A stretch of 64,000 nt of DNA, from positions 37,501 through 101,500 of the forward strand of contig NZ_CP022522.1 in assembly GCF_002850255.1 (NCBI RefSeq). Direction: 5' to 3'. The translations under genes and the position numbers were made by a program. The stretch is from Pseudoalteromonas sp. NC201. GTDB taxonomy: Bacteria > Pseudomonadota > Gammaproteobacteria > Enterobacterales > Alteromonadaceae. Position 1 is the stretch's first letter. Each line of letters opens with the position of its first letter. This document shows positions 44,808-53,415 of the stretch, one piece after another. The notes under the pieces were generated by a model. The model did no database searches and was not told the origin of the DNA. It was given only the letters and a program-made list of their open reading frames with translations.

Positions 44808-45128
44808 ATGACAGAAAGTGAATATCATGAGTTAGCCGATGCGCTAATGTTGACTATTGAAGAGCAGATCGATGATTGTGACGCTGATTTAGATTACGAA
44901 TCAGCATCGGGAATTCTAGAAATTATATTCCCTGACAAGAGCAAAATTGTTATCAACAAACAAGCACCATTGCACCAAGTCTGGGTGGCGACTAAGTTTA
45001 ATGGTCATCACTTTGAGTTGCGTGGCGATCAGTGGATTGATAATCGTTCTGGTGCTGAGTTTTGGCAATTTATGAGCGACGCGGCGACTAAACAGGCAAA
45101 TATCGCAATAGAGTGGCAGCACGATTAA
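44808..45128 (+). CDS. cyaY: Frataxin-like iron-sulphur protein CyaY
   Basis: 106 residues. Acidic first helix ([31 protein letters not shown]) for iron binding, then the frataxin sheet with [37 protein letters not shown] and W-containing [13 protein letters not shown]. Modulates IscS in Fe-S assembly. AAGAGG lies 8 bases before the ATG. It overlaps the esterase gene by 1 base. Confidence 0.95.
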   Translation: MTESEYHELADALMLTIEEQIDDCDADLDYESASGILEIIFPDKSKIVINKQAPLHQVWVATKFNGHHFELRGDQWIDNRSGAEFWQFMSDAATKQANIAIEWQHD

Positions 45129-45784
45129 TGTTGGAGTTTGTAGATTATCCTGCCAAAGGACAGCATAAAGCGAGTATTATTTGGCTCCATGGCTTAGGCG
45201 ATTCAGGTAACGGCTTTTTACCCATTGCATCTGAGTTAAATCTGCCTGACGAATTGGGTGCACACTTTATTTTTCCACATGCACCAGAGCAGCCGGTCAC
45301 TATAAATGGTGGTATGGTGATGCGTGCATGGTATGACATTAAATCATTTGATCTGGATAAAAGAGCGGATGAACAAGGTGTGCGAGACTCATCAGCTCAG
45401 GTTGAAGCGTTAATTCAGGCACAGTTAGATAAAGGTATTCCAGCTCACCGTATTATCCTAGCTGGATTTTCTCAAGGGGGCGTGATTGCGCTCCACCTTG
45501 CACCGCGTTTAACTGTTAAATTGGCTGGTGTCATGGCACTATCAACTTATATGTGCGTGCCTGAAAAGCTCAGCGCAGAAGCACAGCAAAGCGAGCTTAC
45601 TATTTTTATGGCGCATGGCAGTGCTGATCCTGTCGTGCCTATGTTTGCAGGTGAGCACGCATTTAACACGTTACAACAGCAAGGCTATGAAGTGAGTTGG
45701 CAAGACTACCCAATGGAGCATCAGGTATGTCTTGAAGAGTTAAAAGCCATTCGCGCTTGGTTAATTACGAGACTGAGCGATTAA
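45128..45784 (+). CDS. Carboxylesterase/phospholipase family alpha/beta hydrolase
   Basis: 218 residues from the ATG at 45128, in a TAATG overlap with cyaY. Small acyl-protein-thioesterase-like hydrolase: IIWLHGLGDSGNGFLP near the N-terminus, Ser nucleophile in ILAGFSQGGVIALH (about 113-120), Asp in HGSADPVVP and His in YPMEHQVC. Typical EstB/YpfH-type PF02230 enzyme, cytoplasmic, hydrolysing short-chain esters. Confidence 0.93.
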   Translation: MLEFVDYPAKGQHKASIIWLHGLGDSGNGFLPIASELNLPDELGAHFIFPHAPEQPVTINGGMVMRAWYDIKSFDLDKRADEQGVRDSSAQVEALIQAQLDKGIPAHRIILAGFSQGGVIALHLAPRLTVKLAGVMALSTYMCVPEKLSAEAQQSELTIFMAHGSADPVVPMFAGEHAFNTLQQQGYEVSWQDYPMEHQVCLEELKAIRAWLITRLSD

Positions 45785-45829
45785 TATTAAGTGGTATAAG
45801 GTACTGGTGACAGATACAGGAGCAAAGCA

Positions 45830-46753
45830 ATGTCACAAAAGATTGTCATAAAAACGTCGGTGAGTAAGCAACCCTCAGAGCCCTCAGCGGTGACCTATCA
45901 ATGGCACTGGAAACGCATTTTTATGGCAACGGCAGCATTTGCTGGCATTGCAACCGCGGGTGTTTATGGTGTCGTGGATAACGTCAACGCAGATGAAGAT
46001 GATGTCCAAGTGGCAGTACCTATGCATGCCACTATTGCAAAAACCGATACATCACTGAATGACTCTCCTGAATCAGTAGACTCTAATGAAGAGCGCGAGG
46101 GCGAGCAGCTAAGTGCGGATACCTCACCTGATACCGTTTTAACGACGCCCGAACTCACCCCTACTGGTGCCGCGACGACCTCAATAGAGGTCGCTCAAGT
46201 CATTGCACTAGACCAAGAACAGCAACAAGCTTCTGAAGAAACAGAAACAGAAACAGAAACAGAAACAGAAACAGAAACAGAAACAGAAACAGAAACAGAA
46301 ACAGAAACAGAAACAGAAACAGAAACAGAAACAGAAACAAGGGCTGAAGCTAAAAATCAATTTGATGCTGAAGCGCGCATAGCCAGTGTCGCGCTAGGGG
46401 CAAAAATCGACACGCAATTTATCAGCCGTGCTGTACTCACTACCATGATTGATGACCGCGAACCAACGAACGTGTTGAAAGACGTAATTGCGACCACTCA
46501 GTTTAGTGACAAGCTTTACTTTTTTACTGAAGTACACGCGCTTAAAGATCAAGTGGTGTCGCATTTGTGGTTTCATCAAGACGAGCTGATGGCAGAAGTG
46601 GAGCTTCCTATCCAAGCTGCGCGCTATCGTACTTATTCAAGTAAGAACGTCATGCCGAGTCAAACCGGAGATTGGCGTGTTGAGGTGGTGACGCAGTCTG
46701 GACAACTGCTTGCCCAAAAGACGTTCCGCATTGTGGATAATAGTCAGCAATAA
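45830..46753 (+). CDS. DUF2914 protein with 17x Glu-Thr repeat linker
   Basis: 307 residues. A single TM helix (about 28-48, WKRIFMATAAFAGIATAGVYGVV) is followed by a long acidic, Thr/Glu-rich extracytoplasmic linker (about 50-180) including seventeen consecutive Glu-Thr dipeptides at about 137-170. The C-terminal domain RAVLTTMIDDREPTN...YFFTEVHALKDQVVSHLWFHQDELMAEVELPI...GDWRVEVVTQSGQLLAQKTFRIV is DUF2914. Probably an inner-membrane protein with a periplasmic sensor or binding domain. It precedes hemC by about 100 bases. Confidence 0.85.
   Translation: MSQKIVIKTSVSKQPSEPSAVTYQWHWKRIFMATAAFAGIATAGVYGVVDNVNADEDDVQVAVPMHATIAKTDTSLNDSPESVDSNEEREGEQLSADTSPDTVLTTPELTPTGAATTSIEVAQVIALDQEQQQASEETETETETETETETETETETETETETETETETETRAEAKNQFDAEARIASVALGAKIDTQFISRAVLTTMIDDREPTNVLKDVIATTQFSDKLYFFTEVHALKDQVVSHLWFHQDELMAEVELPIQAARYRTYSSKNVMPSQTGDWRVEVVTQSGQLLAQKTFRIVDNSQQ
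46238..46339 (+). repeat. (GAAACA)17 hexanucleotide microsatellite
   Basis: 102 bases of perfect 6-bp tandem repeat, in frame with the DUF2914 gene so that each unit adds one Glu-Thr. Changes in copy number would alter linker length without a frameshift. Confidence 0.98.
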
Positions 46754-46856
46754 TCTTACTCGCAGTATTGTGTATGGCAGCATGTGACTGACTGCCATCA
46801 CCACATAGTTAACTATTTGCAGCGGCAATAACGCTGCAATAAATGAAAGGCAAATC

Positions 46857-47795
46857 ATGACAGAACAAGTTTCCATATTACGTATTGCAACGCGCAAAAG
46901 TGCTTTGGCGCTATGGCAAGCCGAATTTGTTAAGGCAGAGCTTGAAAAACACCATGCGAATCTAAAAGTAGAGCTCGTGCCGATGTCGACGAAAGGCGAC
47001 AAGATCTTAGATACGCCACTGGCAAAAATTGGCGGTAAAGGGTTGTTCGTCAAAGAGCTTGAGCAGGCCATGTTAGAAGGGCGCGCAGATATTGCAGTGC
47101 ATTCAATGAAAGATGTACCTGTTGATTTCCCAGAAGGGCTCGAGCTGCATACTATTTGCGAACGCGAAGACCCAAGAGACGCGTTTGTGTCTAATACTTA
47201 TACCTCACTGGCAGAGTTGCCTGAAGGTGCTGTGGTTGGCACATCAAGCTTGCGTCGCCAATGTCAAATTCGAGCGGCTCGTCCGGACTTAGTCATTAAG
47301 GATTTACGTGGTAATGTGAATACTCGCCTAGCCAAGCTAGATGCGGGTGAGTTTGATGCCATTATTTTGGCCGCGGCGGGACTTATCCGGTTAGAAATGG
47401 TGGATAGAATCGCAAGTTATATTGAACCTGAAGATTCATTACCGGCCAATGGCCAAGGCGCTGTCGGCATTGAATGTCGTAGCGATGATGCTCAAACTAA
47501 AGCATTCCTTGCACCACTGGAGCACACTGATACACGTATTCGTGTACTTGCCGAGCGGGCAATGAACCGCCGTTTGGAAGGAGGATGTCAGGTTCCAATC
47601 GGTGCTTACGCCGAAGTCTCGGGCGATCAGGTGCACTTGCGCGGTTTAGTAGGTGCTGTCGATGGCAGCGAAATTTTGCGCGGCGAATGCTCAGGTATGG
47701 TTGCAGAGGCTGAGCAACTTGGAATTCAATTGGCAGAATCCTTACTTGCGCAAGGTGCAGATAAAATTCTTGCTGAGGTTTATAGGGACGCTTAA
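46857..47795 (+). CDS. hemC: Hydroxymethylbilane synthase (porphobilinogen deaminase)
   Basis: 312 residues. [17 protein letters not shown] start, active-site region [26 protein letters not shown] and the dipyrromethane-cofactor Cys in [15 protein letters not shown] (about 244). Polymerises four porphobilinogens in heme synthesis. Its stop codon directly abuts the ATG of the hemDX fusion gene. Confidence 0.98.
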   Translation: MTEQVSILRIATRKSALALWQAEFVKAELEKHHANLKVELVPMSTKGDKILDTPLAKIGGKGLFVKELEQAMLEGRADIAVHSMKDVPVDFPEGLELHTICEREDPRDAFVSNTYTSLAELPEGAVVGTSSLRRQCQIRAARPDLVIKDLRGNVNTRLAKLDAGEFDAIILAAAGLIRLEMVDRIASYIEPEDSLPANGQGAVGIECRSDDAQTKAFLAPLEHTDTRIRVLAERAMNRRLEGGCQVPIGAYAEVSGDQVHLRGLVGAVDGSEILRGECSGMVAEAEQLGIQLAESLLAQGADKILAEVYRDA

Positions 47796-49613
47796 ATGAA
47801 AGTTGTGCTAACTCGACCCGTTGGCAAATCAGAACCTTTATCGGAGTTACTGACACAGCAGCAAATTCGCTCAGTGATTTGCCCAGTATTGCAGCTTAAC
47901 GAAGTGGCGGTGAGTGACACCGCCAAAGCAATGATAAGCGAAGCCGAGTTAGCTATTTTTGTCTCGCCAGATGCGGTGCGATACTTTCACCAATTAGAAG
48001 TACCATTAGCCGGACATTGCGCAGCTTTTGCTGTTGGCGAAGGCACGGCCGATGCTATCCAGCAGACCCTAAATATCAAGGCTAAATACCCTAAACAACC
48101 TGATTCCGAAGGCTTGCTTGCACTCCCGCAGCTGTCCTCTGTTGAGGGCAAGCGTGTATTGTTGGTCAAAGGGAAAGGCGGGCGTCCCGTCATTGCGCAA
48201 ACTTTAAAAGCGCGGGGGGCCATCCTTGACAGTCTAGTGGTTTATGAACGCGTTGCCGTAAAAGACAATGCAGATGGCTGGTTAGACCACTGGCGAAGCC
48301 AGCAGATTGAAGGTATAGTCATTACCAGTAATAGTGCAGCGGATGCGATTTTTAATACGCAGTCGTCAGCAAGTAAAGATTGGTTGGCTCAGCGCACTTT
48401 CTTTGTTGTGAGCCAACGTATTGCTGAGCATGTACAGCAATCCTATAACATCGAACAGTCTCAAATTGTGGTATGTCATGGCCCTGATAATCGTGCCATC
48501 GCAGGGAGTATCATCGACTATACCAAGCAGCAAGGGCGCAAAATGACTCAGTCTGAATCGCAAACAAAGAATACAAATACCCAGCAAGCTGCAAAAGCAG
48601 CAGAGCAAACCGTAACGCCACATCACGCGAAGGCTGGTGTGAGTAAGGTTGCGCTCCTTGCATTATTAGTGGCGCTGGGTAGTGGCGCTGGTGCTGGCTA
48701 TGTTTATTTGCAACAGCAACAACAGTTGCAACAAGCGTTGCTAGCTAACCAAGCGATTAACGCTGAAAATCAGCTATTAAACACGCAGCTGAGCGGCGCT
48801 AAGTCGCAACTTCAACGAGTAGAGAATGTGCTTGATTCGCTGCAAGACAATGTCGCAAAGCGATTGGCTGAGCAGCAGCAACATGTGGAAACCCAGCTAA
48901 CGCAGACGCTTGCCAAGGCGCAGCAGCAAGTAAGCGGTGCAGTGGCCTCTGAAGCATTGTATTTACAGCGCCTTGCTGCATTTAAGGTTGCGGCAGAGCA
49001 AGATTATCTTGGCGCAATCGCTATCCTGCAGCGCTTGCAAGAGAGCTTAGAGTCTGAGTCCAACACGGCTGCTGTTAAGCAGGCGATTGCGAAAGATATT
49101 GCGGCTTTGAAGGCCTTGCCTAAGCCACAAACGGAGTCACTTTACTTTGAGCTTCATGGTTTATTGTCTCAAGTTGATACGCTAACGATCAAAACCAAGC
49201 AAATTCCGCAAAAGGCTGCGAGTGAAGATGCTGCGCTATCGCAACAGGTTGATGATTGGCAAGCGAACTTAAAGCGCTCTTGGCAGGGATTGGTTGATGA
49301 CTTTATTACCATACGTCACCATGATGAAGTGGTGATAGACCCACTGCTAGATAAAAACGAGCAGCTGCTTATACGCACGCAGCTGCGTGCGTATTTAACC
49401 CAAGCACAAACTGCATTAATAGATCAACAAGCGAGCATTTACTTCAGTGCGCTTGATAGTGCAGCCGACACGCTGGCGCGTTATTTTGATACGCAACACG
49501 CGTCTGTGAGCGCGATGCAGCAGGCTTTAAACAAGCTGAGCCGCAGTGAAGTTCAGCGCCAAGAACCGATTGAACTTGTCACCCCAGCAGCAGTAAAAGG
49601 GTGGCTAAAATGA
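47796..49613 (+). CDS. hemDX: Fused uroporphyrinogen-III synthase HemD / HemX
   Basis: 605 residues in one frame. Residues 1 to about 248 are HemD (VVLTRPVGKSEPLSELL; FVSPDAVRYF; FAVGEGTADAI; LLVKGKGGRPVIAQTL; ITSNSAADAIF). Residue 250 is a Met in GRKMTQSESQ where a separate hemX would start. A polar linker, one TM helix (about 283-303) and a coiled-coil HemX domain (about 305-605) follow. The fusion tethers the cyclising enzyme to the membrane next to HemY. HemX is often mislabelled uroporphyrinogen methyltransferase; no SAM site is present. Confidence 0.92.
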   Translation: MKVVLTRPVGKSEPLSELLTQQQIRSVICPVLQLNEVAVSDTAKAMISEAELAIFVSPDAVRYFHQLEVPLAGHCAAFAVGEGTADAIQQTLNIKAKYPKQPDSEGLLALPQLSSVEGKRVLLVKGKGGRPVIAQTLKARGAILDSLVVYERVAVKDNADGWLDHWRSQQIEGIVITSNSAADAIFNTQSSASKDWLAQRTFFVVSQRIAEHVQQSYNIEQSQIVVCHGPDNRAIAGSIIDYTKQQGRKMTQSESQTKNTNTQQAAKAAEQTVTPHHAKAGVSKVALLALLVALGSGAGAGYVYLQQQQQLQQALLANQAINAENQLLNTQLSGAKSQLQRVENVLDSLQDNVAKRLAEQQQHVETQLTQTLAKAQQQVSGAVASEALYLQRLAAFKVAAEQDYLGAIAILQRLQESLESESNTAAVKQAIAKDIAALKALPKPQTESLYFELHGLLSQVDTLTIKTKQIPQKAASEDAALSQQVDDWQANLKRSWQGLVDDFITIRHHDEVVIDPLLDKNEQLLIRTQLRAYLTQAQTALIDQQASIYFSALDSAADTLARYFDTQHASVSAMQQALNKLSRSEVQRQEPIELVTPAAVKGWLK

Positions 49614-50713
49614 TGGCAAAAATCATCACCTTCGCGCTTATTTTTATCGCGCTAGCCGCCAGTCATTTGCTCATTGATGAGAAAGGCTATGTGTTGATCT
49701 CTTTCAATCAAACCACGATTGAAGGCAGCATAGTGTCTTTCACTACCTTGCTGTTGCTTGCCATCACCGCTTTCGTGTTGTTGGGTAAGGTAGTGCGTTG
49801 GTCGTGGCATCGCCTAGTCAATACGAAAGGTCATTTTTCCAGAAAGCGTAAACTAAAAGCGCAACAAACATGGAACGAAAGTTTGTGGCTATTTATTAAC
49901 GGCGAAGTGGAACAAGCCGCAACCTTGTTGACGAAAACGCCGCAGCCGGATGAACGCCAAGACTATGTGCGTGCCATCGCAGCCAAAGCGGCGTTAAAGC
50001 AAGGAGATATTGTCAAAGCGAATACGGAGCTAGAAGCAATATCGGATGTCAACCAAGGACAGCTTGCGGCACTATGGTTAGAGGCAAATAATAGTGAACA
50101 GGCGTTGGCTTTACTTGATGATAAAATGTCTGCGGCTAAACCAACTTCAGCGGTGCTTAGCGGTTACATTTTTGCTTGCCTACAGGCTAAGCAACCCGAG
50201 CTGGCTGCTGCACAAATCGCGAAGTGGCATAAAAAGCTTAACTGGAGTGATACACAGTGGCAGAGTGTGTTCGAGCGCATGTTTGTGATAGCCCCAGAGC
50301 AAGCAGACACTTTGTTTAATATGCTACCTAAGGCAGTAAAAGCGCATGCAATACCAGCCCTTAATAAGGTAAAGCTGCAACAGGGGCGCATAGCGGAAGT
50401 GCTGGGTGAGCTCAAGAAGCTGCTCAAACAAGGTCAATATCACCAGCTGGCCGACTATCTGCAACACAGCACGCAAAGTAATAATGAACTCAAGTTAGCA
50501 CTGCAGCAGCAATTGAAAAAACATCCAGATGACAAGGAGTTGCTGTTCTCATTGGCTTGCCTTTGCAATGCTGAGGGGGATTACGAACTTGCTGCGAAGA
50601 TCTTTGATTCTTTAAGCGCAAACCCTTGGGAAGCGCGCTGGAGTAAGCAAGCTCAGCTCGCCTACGAAAAAATGCATACCTACGAGAAAGCGTATTTAAT
50701 CGCAAAATCGTAA
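49610..50713 (+). CDS. hemY: HemY, heme-biosynthesis-associated membrane TPR protein
   Basis: 367 residues from the ATG at 49610, which overlaps the hemDX stop (ATGA); an upstream GTG at 49601 is less likely. Two N-terminal TM helices (about 4-22 and 42-62) are followed by the HemY_N block (RKRKLKAQQTWNESLWLFINGEVEQAATLL) and tetratricopeptide repeats to the C-terminus. The gammaproteobacterial HemY helps the late heme pathway but is not an oxidase. Last gene of the operon, followed by a strong terminator. Confidence 0.93.
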   Translation: MMAKIITFALIFIALAASHLLIDEKGYVLISFNQTTIEGSIVSFTTLLLLAITAFVLLGKVVRWSWHRLVNTKGHFSRKRKLKAQQTWNESLWLFINGEVEQAATLLTKTPQPDERQDYVRAIAAKAALKQGDIVKANTELEAISDVNQGQLAALWLEANNSEQALALLDDKMSAAKPTSAVLSGYIFACLQAKQPELAAAQIAKWHKKLNWSDTQWQSVFERMFVIAPEQADTLFNMLPKAVKAHAIPALNKVKLQQGRIAEVLGELKKLLKQGQYHQLADYLQHSTQSNNELKLALQQQLKKHPDDKELLFSLACLCNAEGDYELAAKIFDSLSANPWEARWSKQAQLAYEKMHTYEKAYLIAKS

Positions 50714-50715
50714 CG

Positions 50716-50747
50716 AAAAGCCTGCGCAGCAATGTGCAGGCTTTTTT
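50716..50747 (+). terminator. Terminator of the hem operon
   Basis: AAAAGCCTGC (50716-50725) / GCAGGCTTTT (50736-50745) with further T residues, 2 bases beyond the hemY stop codon. Confidence 0.93.
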
Positions 50748-50845
50748 GTATTAAAGTTAGCTATACTCAATTCTGACATATGTCCTTGCTATCTCAGTTT
50801 AGGTGCGTATGATCCCAAAAATTTTAACTGCAAATCGAGTCTCTT

Positions 50846-51841
50846 ATGATCAATAACACACTCCCACTATTAGATTTACATCGCCACTTAGATGGTAACG
50901 TTCGTGCTACAACGATTTTAGAACTTGGCCAGCAGTTTAATATGGATTTACCAGCAACGGATCTCGAAGGTCTACGCCCGCATGTTCAAGTGTTGGACAA
51001 TGCACCCAATCTAATGGCGTTTCTTGAAAAACTAGATTGGGGCGTAAAGGTACTAGGTGACTACGATGCTTGTCGCCGCATTGCGATTGAAAATGTTGCC
51101 GACGCAGTTGCACAAGGTATTGATTACACTGAGCTAAGGTTTAGCCCTTACTACATGGCAAAAACCCATAATCTACACCCGCAGGGCGTTGTTGAAGCCG
51201 TAGTCGACGGTGTACAAAGTGCAGTTAAAGGCCAAGACATTAAGGTTAACCTGATCGGGATTATGTCACGCACATTTGGTGTTGAGAAATGCCAATATGA
51301 GCTAGACGCGCTACTTGCCTTTAAAGAGCAGTTGGTTGCGATTGACCTCGCGGGTGACGAGCTGGGCTTCCCGGGCGAGCTGTTTATTGAACATTATAAG
51401 CAGGTTCGCGATGCTTACCTTGGTGTGACGGTACATGCTGGCGAAGCTGAGGGCGCGGTAAGTATCTGGCAAGCCATTAAAGAACTTGGTGCAACACGTA
51501 TCGGTCACGGAGTTAAAGCAATCCATGACCCAGCTCTGATGGACTATTTACGTGATAATCGTATCGGGATCGAGTCTTGCCTAACCAGTAATATCCAAAC
51601 AAGTACTGTCGAAAGTTTAACCACGCATCCATTGAAAGCATTTTTAGATCATGGTGTATTGGCAACCATCAATACCGATGACCCTGCGGTTCAAGGTATC
51701 GAGTTGGACAACGAGTATAGCCATGCAGCTGCGGCGGCAGGTTTAGATTTGAGTGATATCCATAAAGCGCAGCGCAATGCGGTTGAGATTGCCTTTTTAA
51801 GCGAAGCTGATAAAAAAGCGTTGCTTGCAAAGAAAGCGTAG
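50846..51841 (+). CDS. add: Adenosine deaminase
   Basis: 331 residues, TIM-barrel amidohydrolase. The zinc ligands are in [13 protein letters not shown] (HxH, about 10-14), [10 protein letters not shown] (His and catalytic Glu), RIGHGVKAI and INTDDPAV (Asp pair). Deaminates adenosine/deoxyadenosine to inosine. The [10 protein letters not shown] motif fits bacterial Add. Monocistronic; convergent with the CBS gene. Confidence 0.95.
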   Translation: MINNTLPLLDLHRHLDGNVRATTILELGQQFNMDLPATDLEGLRPHVQVLDNAPNLMAFLEKLDWGVKVLGDYDACRRIAIENVADAVAQGIDYTELRFSPYYMAKTHNLHPQGVVEAVVDGVQSAVKGQDIKVNLIGIMSRTFGVEKCQYELDALLAFKEQLVAIDLAGDELGFPGELFIEHYKQVRDAYLGVTVHAGEAEGAVSIWQAIKELGATRIGHGVKAIHDPALMDYLRDNRIGIESCLTSNIQTSTVESLTTHPLKAFLDHGVLATINTDDPAVQGIELDNEYSHAAAAAGLDLSDIHKAQRNAVEIAFLSEADKKALLAKKA

Positions 51842-51850
51842 GCTGAAATT

Positions 51851-51875
51851 GCTGTGTGGGATCACCCCGCACAGC
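51851..51875. terminator. Hairpin between add and the CBS gene
   Basis: GCTGTGTGGG (51851-51860), ATCA, CCCCGCACAGC (51865-51875), with one wobble. The right arm encodes the last residues of the CBS protein. Suits termination of both convergent genes, although the U-run is weak. Confidence 0.5.
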
Positions 51876-52272
51876 TAAGATAACTCTCTTTTAGCGCCGC
51901 AACGACTTGGCTACGTGTCACAATTCCAATCACTTTGCCTTCATTGAGTACGGGATAAACCTTAGGACTATTTTGCTGCATACGTTGTGCAAGGTCGACA
52001 ACGGTTGTTGCAGCTTCGATACTGAGGGCAGGCGTAGCCAGTAAGTCTCTCAGCTGTACTTTACCATCACAAAAGTAGCTGGAATTAAGCAAAGGCTTGA
52101 GTAGCTGCTGCTCTGAAATAAATCCAACAAGATGACGCTGTGCATCTATCACTGGCGCACCAATTAAATGATGCTTTTGTAGCAAACTAATCGCGTCGGT
52201 TAGTTCGGTCTCGGCGGTTAACTGTGGGAAATCGGGTGACATGATGTCACGAACATAGAGTTTACTCATCAT
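51862..52272 (-). CDS. CBS-domain protein
   Basis: 136 residues from the first of two consecutive ATGs at 52272; the frame is open further upstream, but the CBS fold starts with SKLYVRDIMSPDFPQL here. Two CBS modules (about 8-60 and 75-130; LIGAPVIDAQRHLVGFISEQQLL and KVYPVLNEGKVIGIVTRSQVVAAL) form one Bateman module that usually binds adenosine nucleotides. No effector domain. Function unknown; the neighbour add may be coincidental. Confidence 0.87.
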   Translation of the reverse strand: MMSKLYVRDIMSPDFPQLTAETELTDAISLLQKHHLIGAPVIDAQRHLVGFISEQQLLKPLLNSSYFCDGKVQLRDLLATPALSIEAATTVVDLAQRMQQNSPKVYPVLNEGKVIGIVTRSQVVAALKESYLSCAG

Positions 52273-52430
52273 ATTTCTCGCGGTGTTTGTGTGTAATATG
52301 AGAGTAGCGGGTGAGACTGCTTTGGTAAAATGGATTATTTTGATTGGTTTATTCTGTTTTTTCAATGTGTGACTAAAGGCCAGCCACACATTGGATAAAC
52401 TGCTATTAAATAACTTGGCTTAAGTTACTT

Positions 52431-52626
52431 AACCTGAGGTTTGGATAAGGAATGTTCCAACTCATTGTTTCTAAAGCACAACTTAGTTTTTTCCTTGTCT
52501 AGCCAGAGAGTTTTAGGGAAAATAAGGCGAATTTACGCACCAATAGCTGGCTATTGGAAGTGAATTCAACGCAGTTAGCGCTAAAACTGGCTGCTAGAAA
52601 GGCATTAATTATCCGCAGCTCAGGTT
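52431..52626 (-). mobile_element. MITE copy 2 (196 bp) with 4-bp target duplication
   Basis: Inverted relative to copy 1. On the plus strand it starts AACCTGAGGTTTGGATAA and ends TTATCCGCAGCTCAGGTT. It is flanked by ACTT at 52427-52430 and 52627-52630. It lacks the 48 extra bases of copy 1 and otherwise differs at only a few positions. The insertion point is the stop codon of fre, which is re-formed by the element's first two bases. Confidence 0.9.
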
Positions 52627-53338
52627 ACTTAATAAACGCAAAAGCGTCGGCGTACATAAAGTCGCGCTCAGCACCATGATTGATAAAGTCATCACGCACG
52701 ATACCTATCATGTCAAAGCGGCCAGCCATATAAATACTGTACGGTTCTAAAGAAACGATATCTTTCATCACAGCCTGATGAACGAAGCCGCGATGGCCTT
52801 GCCATGCTTCACTGGCATTTTCTACCACAGGAATAAACTGAAAGTGTTTATTTGAGGCGGCCCAAGCTTCCATCTCCGCTTTTGCATATAGCGCAGATTC
52901 TTCTTTTACACCCCAATAAAATAAAACAGGTTGGTCGTAACCTGTTTCAGCCAAGTGATCGGCCATAGATTTGACATAAGAAAACCCAGTGCCGCCGGCA
53001 AGTAGAACTAGTGGACGCGCTTGATCAACACGGATCTGAGATACGCCAAGACCAACTTCTAATGCAACGGTTTGCTTTGTATCAAAAGCGTTACGTAGGT
53101 GATCTAGTGATTGCATGGCATAAGAGTCTGCGCCAGAAGCACCGATATGTAACTCTAACTGCTCTGTTTTTGAAGGGCTGCTGGCAATCGAGAAAGCACG
53201 TTTGTCTTTTTCACCAAGTACCAATTGCAGATACTGGCCGGCTTCGAATTGCACCGCTTCTTCAGGTTTTAATATAACTTTGTGAACAAATTCCGTAAGA
53301 GGTGTAATTGAGACAACCTCTGCTGCTAATACTTGCAT
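52625..53338 (-). CDS. fre: NAD(P)H-flavin reductase
   Basis: 237 residues of the Fre/LuxG group. FAD/flavin-binding KRAFSIASSPSK (about 47-58) and the NAD-binding VLLAGGTGFSYVKSMADHL (about 112-130) are clear, ending with the typical YMYADAFAFIK-like tail. It reduces free flavins with NAD(P)H. The gene is downstream of ubiD with 77 bases between, as in E. coli. The stop codon overlaps the right edge of MITE copy 2. Confidence 0.96.
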   Translation of the reverse strand: MQVLAAEVVSITPLTEFVHKVILKPEEAVQFEAGQYLQLVLGEKDKRAFSIASSPSKTEQLELHIGASGADSYAMQSLDHLRNAFDTKQTVALEVGLGVSQIRVDQARPLVLLAGGTGFSYVKSMADHLAETGYDQPVLFYWGVKEESALYAKAEMEAWAASNKHFQFIPVVENASEAWQGHRGFVHQAVMKDIVSLEPYSIYMAGRFDMIGIVRDDFINHGAERDFMYADAFAFIK

Positions 53339-53415
53339 GTGTTACCTTTATTAAGCACGTGGCTAAAGTCTGTGCACTCTAGCATAGCTGAGTGCACAAT
53401 GTTAGATGATATATG

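Noticed and set aside
46238..46339. Tandem repeat considered as a CRISPR-like array
   Set aside because: It is a pure 6-bp microsatellite in a coding frame with no spacers.
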